Shown: positions 60,969 to 64,000 of the stretch, one piece after another
Position numbering within the stretch: the first letter of the stretch is position 1
Layout of the letters: the number at the start of each line of letters is the position of its first letter
Source: G963663615 sp963663615
GTDB lineage: Bacteria; Bacteroidota; Ignavibacteria; Ignavibacteriales; Melioribacteraceae
Direction of reading: 5' to 3'
Assembly (NCBI GenBank): GCA_963663615.1
Contig: OY760517.1
Location: 2,852,001 to 2,916,000 of the forward strand
Length of the DNA stretch: 64,000 bases
Notes under the pieces: generated by a model
Told to the model about the DNA's origin: nothing
The model's input: only the letters and a program-made list of their open reading frames with translations
The model's database searches: none
Made by a program: the position numbers and the translations under genes

Positions 60969-62843
60969 CTAGTCTTCTTTCGAGCTCTGTTTTGGTTCGT
61001 TATTGTACAGGTTAAAATCAGAAGAGTCGAATTTGCCGGTATCAGCACCTAAAACATCTTCAACAGTAACTCTGTCAAGCTTGTGAACTTTGATGAAATG
61101 AAGTATTTCATCGTTAGTTTTTTCTTTAAGCAATGCAATAACACTTAGAACAATTTTCTTGTTTTCCTTATCGAATTCAACAACCTTAACTTCAAGGTTA
61201 ATGTCAACCGGGAAACAGAATGAAAGGTTTTTGATTTTAGCAGGAGACAACTGAGATGAAGGTATAAAACCATCAACACCATCAGGAAGCTCAGCAATCA
61301 AGCCTTTTTCAATTATGCGAACAACTTTGGCAGTAGTAGTATTACCTACGGCATAGTTTTCTTCAAATTTGTCCCATGGGTTATCGTTGATTTGTTTGTG
61401 ACCAAGAGAAATTTTTCTCTGATCAGTATCAACACCAAGAACAACAACTTCAAGTTCTTCGCCTTTCTTAACAACTTCTCCGGGATGGCGTATTTTCTTG
61501 GTCCAGGATAGGTCACTAATATGTACAAGACCATCAATACCTGGTTCAAGTTCAATAAACACACCAAAGTTTGTAAGGTTACGGGCAACACCATTGTGTG
61601 CAGAACCAACAGGATATTTTTTCATTAGTTCCTGCCATGGATCAGGAGTAAGCTGTTTCATACCAAGAGATATTTTCTTTTCATCTTTATCAAGTGAAAG
61701 AATTACAGCTTCAACTATCTGTCCCATAGATACAAACTGGGAAGGATGAGAAATATGCTGAGTCCAGCTCATTTCTGAAATATGAATAAGTCCTTCGATA
61801 CCTTTTTCAATTTCAATAAATGCACCGTAATCAGTAAGAGATACAACACGACCCGATACTTTATCGCCAATTTTGTATTTGTTGTCGATATCTTCCCATG
61901 GATGTGGAAGCAACTGTTTAAGACTAAGAGAGATACGTTTTTTCTCTTTATCGAAATCAGTAACAACAACTTTGATTTTCTGATCAAGTTTAACAACTTC
62001 ACTAGGATGGTTAATTCTACCCCATGAAAGATCTGTAATATGAACAAGACCGTCAACACCACCAAGATCAACGAATACACCAAAGTCGGTAATTGCTTTA
62101 ACGATACCTTCAAGTATCTGACCTTTTTCAAGACCGTCAAGAATTTCTTTCCTCTGATCAGCAATAGTTTCTTCAATAAGTACTTTATGAGAAACAACCA
62201 CGTTTTCAGTTGGAATATTTATCTTAACAATTTTGAAGTCCATAGTCTGACCAACAAAAGCGTCAAAATCTCTAACAGGACGAATATCTATTTGTGAACC
62301 AGGCAAGAATGCTTCAATACCAAGAAGGTCAACAACCATACCGCCTTTAATTCTCTTAAGAATTTTACCCTGAAGAACTTCTTCAGTTTCGTGGGCTTTA
62401 ATGATTTTTTCCCAAATTTTAAGGAAGTCTGCTCTTTTCTTGCTTAGTACAAGATTACCTTCTTCGTCTTCAACACTTTCGATTACGATATCTACCGGAT
62501 TACCAACCTTGATTTCTTCAGTAGCGTTAAATTCATTTTTTGGAATGGTACCATCAGATTTAAAACCAACATCAATAACTACATTATCATTAGCCATTCC
62601 AACTATGGTTCCGGTGAGTATTTCACCTTCCTTGATATCTCTGAATGATTCATCGTATAGCTTTGCTAACGAAAGTAATTCTTCATCAGAATACTCATCT
62701 GAATTCAAAAACTTCGTGTTATCAAGGGTTATTGTAGATTCAGGAATTTCCTGACTATTTGGTACTGTTGGCTGTTCTGTTATTTCTTCAGCTACAGTTT
62801 CCTCAACAGGTTCTTCCTGTGTTTTGTCTTCTAATTCGGACAT
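60969..62843 (-). CDS. rpsA: 30S ribosomal protein S1
   Basis: 624 residues, an acidic N-terminal extension (EDKTQEEPVEETVAEEITEQ) and six S1 RNA-binding domains, for example GEILTGTIVGMANDNVVIDV, GQILEGIVKAITDFGVFVDL and GLVHITDLSWGRINHPSEVV. GGAGG 6 nt upstream sets the start at ATG 62843; the longer frame from 62888 is unsupported. Unfolds mRNA on the 30S subunit. Downstream of cmk, the classical cmk-rpsA arrangement. Confidence 0.95.
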   Translation of the reverse strand: MSELEDKTQEEPVEETVAEEITEQPTVPNSQEIPESTITLDNTKFLNSDEYSDEELLSLAKLYDESFRDIKEGEILTGTIVGMANDNVVIDVGFKSDGTIPKNEFNATEEIKVGNPVDIVIESVEDEEGNLVLSKKRADFLKIWEKIIKAHETEEVLQGKILKRIKGGMVVDLLGIEAFLPGSQIDIRPVRDFDAFVGQTMDFKIVKINIPTENVVVSHKVLIEETIADQRKEILDGLEKGQILEGIVKAITDFGVFVDLGGVDGLVHITDLSWGRINHPSEVVKLDQKIKVVVTDFDKEKKRISLSLKQLLPHPWEDIDNKYKIGDKVSGRVVSLTDYGAFIEIEKGIEGLIHISEMSWTQHISHPSQFVSMGQIVEAVILSLDKDEKKISLGMKQLTPDPWQELMKKYPVGSAHNGVARNLTNFGVFIELEPGIDGLVHISDLSWTKKIRHPGEVVKKGEELEVVVLGVDTDQRKISLGHKQINDNPWDKFEENYAVGNTTTAKVVRIIEKGLIAELPDGVDGFIPSSQLSPAKIKNLSFCFPVDINLEVKVVEFDKENKKIVLSVIALLKEKTNDEILHFIKVHKLDRVTVEDVLGADTGKFDSSDFNLYNNEPKQSSKED

Positions 62844-62924
62844 CAATCCTCCGATTGTAAATTCGCCCGGGGTTAAGCCACATCCCAAAGCATTAGGTTA
62901 TTTTACATTAGTTACTTAAGGGCT

Positions 62925-63596
62925 TTAAACTTTTATTTTTTCCAGTCTTTCAACTATTTTGTTAAATTCGTCTTCAATACTTATGCTGGTTGTATCTATT
63001 TCAACCGCATCATCCGCTTTGCGTAACGGGGCTACCGAACGTGTGCTGTCTATCCTGTCACGCTCAAGTAAATTATCCTTAACTTCATCAAGTGTAATCT
63101 CAACACCCTTGTCGCTTAGCTCTTTTAATCTTCGTTTGGCTCTTTCCTCAACCGAGGCTACCATAAATATTTTAACATCAGCATTGGGGAATACTACCGT
63201 TGTGGTATCTCGTCCTTCAACTACAATGTTGTGCTGCTTGCCAAAACCTCTCTGCAAGTCGAGCAAATGCTCCCTTACTTCCGGTATGCGAGCTACTTCA
63301 GAAACGTGACTGTTAACTTCCGGGGTTCTTATTTTTGTAGTTACTTCAACATCGTTTACATATACGTGTGTAACGTGGTTACGGTAGTCGAGCTTTATAT
63401 CGAGCGATCTCGCTGTTTCTGTTATCTTTTCATCATTGCCAATGCTGCCATTTTCTATACATGCATTGGTTATTGCACGGTATAGTGCTCCCGTATCAAG
63501 AAGAATATATCCAAGCTTATCGGCTACATACTTGGCAATGGTACTTTTTCCCGAGCCTGCGGGACCATCAATTGCAATTATTACATTTTTAGACAT
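62925..63596 (-). CDS. cmk: Cytidylate kinase
   Basis: 223 residues. P-loop DGPAGSGKSTIAKYVADKLG, LDTGALYRAIT and the CMP-binding region VVEGRDTTTVVFPNADVKIF and RRLKELSDKG are intact. Phosphorylates CMP/dCMP with ATP. Start at ATG 63596 (MSKNV); the frame extends six unlikely codons. Upstream of rpsA. Confidence 0.95.
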   Translation of the reverse strand: MSKNVIIAIDGPAGSGKSTIAKYVADKLGYILLDTGALYRAITNACIENGSIGNDEKITETARSLDIKLDYRNHVTHVYVNDVEVTTKIRTPEVNSHVSEVARIPEVREHLLDLQRGFGKQHNIVVEGRDTTTVVFPNADVKIFMVASVEERAKRRLKELSDKGVEITLDEVKDNLLERDRIDSTRSVAPLRKADDAVEIDTTSISIEDEFNKIVERLEKIKV

Positions 63597-63974
63597 AGAC
63601 GTGAAATATAACAAAAAAAACTGCTGTTCGCTACATTTTTTTCAATTATTTTAGATTTAATGTGGTACCCTCATGGTAAGTTAAGTCTGCCTGCCGGTTG
63701 AAGTTAAAGTTTATTTTACGCTGGAACCAAACCAAATTTGCATACAAAAGCGTAATGTGCAAATTCGCCCCTGTTAAACCAGGTTAATATATTTATTCGT
63801 CTTCAGGTTTCGTAAAAGAAGTAATTGATAAAATTATAATTTCAACATATTAGTTTTATGAATTTAAAAGATTAATTTGTAAATTAAAAATATAAAGAAT
63901 GGCTTTTATACTGATAATATTATTTAATAATAATAATTTGACGAATAATTTTTTTAAAACAAAACAGCAACTAG
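63597..63974. promoter_or_regulatory. Promoter region upstream of cmk, no gene seen
   Basis: About 380 bp AT-rich. One inverted repeat AATTTGCA/TGCAAATT with a 15-nt spacer (63736-63766) may be regulatory. Confidence 0.4.
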
Positions 63975-64000
63975 ATGATTGATAATCAAGAAGAATTTAG
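63975..64000 (+). CDS. Possible start of a plus-strand gene
   Basis: ATG at 63975 opens MIDNQEEF and runs off the right edge. Too little sequence to judge; no clear ribosome-binding site. Confidence 0.25.

Overview
The window is about 64 kb of low-GC bacterial chromosome. It most likely comes from an Ignavibacteria/Chlorobi-type member of the Bacteroidota-Chlorobiota group. Four large secreted proteins end in type IX secretion (T9SS) type A sorting domains with the signature NYPNPFNP, which is typical of that group. Many starts have clear Shine-Dalgarno sequences (GGAG, AGGAGG), which argues against classical Bacteroidia, where these are scarce. The assignment is inferred from gene content; no rRNA is present.

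Layout. 1-4.4 kb: a membrane protein running off the left edge, a secreted TPR protein, tRNA-Leu(GAG), and an ECF sigma/anti-sigma/Spy-like operon facing a second Spy-like gene. 5.3-7.4 kb: an operon of peroxiredoxin, 6-pyruvoyltetrahydropterin synthase, GTP cyclohydrolase I and a short-chain dehydrogenase, read here as biopterin-type pterin synthesis. 7.5-8.2 kb: a 247-bp tandem repeat. 8.3-10.8 kb: peroxiredoxin, dodecin, a divergent Fur/PerR regulator, an MBL hydrolase and RlpA. 11-14.2 kb: a single-chain restriction-modification enzyme. 14.2-22 kb: ComM, a T9SS protein, nuoGHI and an M16 peptidase.

22-30 kb is the accessory part. It holds a REP-associated transposase (RAYT) with three REP-like palindromes, an aminotransferase, an HNH nuclease with a possible EVE/PUA-like reader domain, a RHH/RelE toxin-antitoxin pair, small secreted or lipoprotein genes, and a 117-bp tandem array that reads as a head-to-tail series of 38-codon ORFs. 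30-33.6 kb: PCuAC and SCO copper proteins with a gluzincin peptidase, a GroES-like protein and YajQ. 33.7-42.5 kb (plus strand): TruA, SDR, SRPBCC, DUF2231, an outer-membrane protein, enoyl-CoA hydratase, a large hybrid histidine kinase and a deacetylase-like protein. 42.5-46.4 kb (minus strand): an inactive/active M16 peptidase pair and an NPP-type phosphodiesterase. 46.9-48.6 kb: only the C-terminal half of a DnaE-type polymerase, behind a strong inverted repeat. 48.8-58 kb: a GIY-YIG protein, three T9SS proteins, a phosphatase-like protein and a HepT/MntA (type VII) toxin-antitoxin pair. 58-63.6 kb: conserved genes ending with rpsA and cmk.

The observations most worth following are the 38-codon ORF array, the catalytically headless DnaE gene with its operator-like palindrome, the pterin operon, the RAYT/REP set, the EVE-like/HNH protein and the motif-complete HepT/MntA pair.
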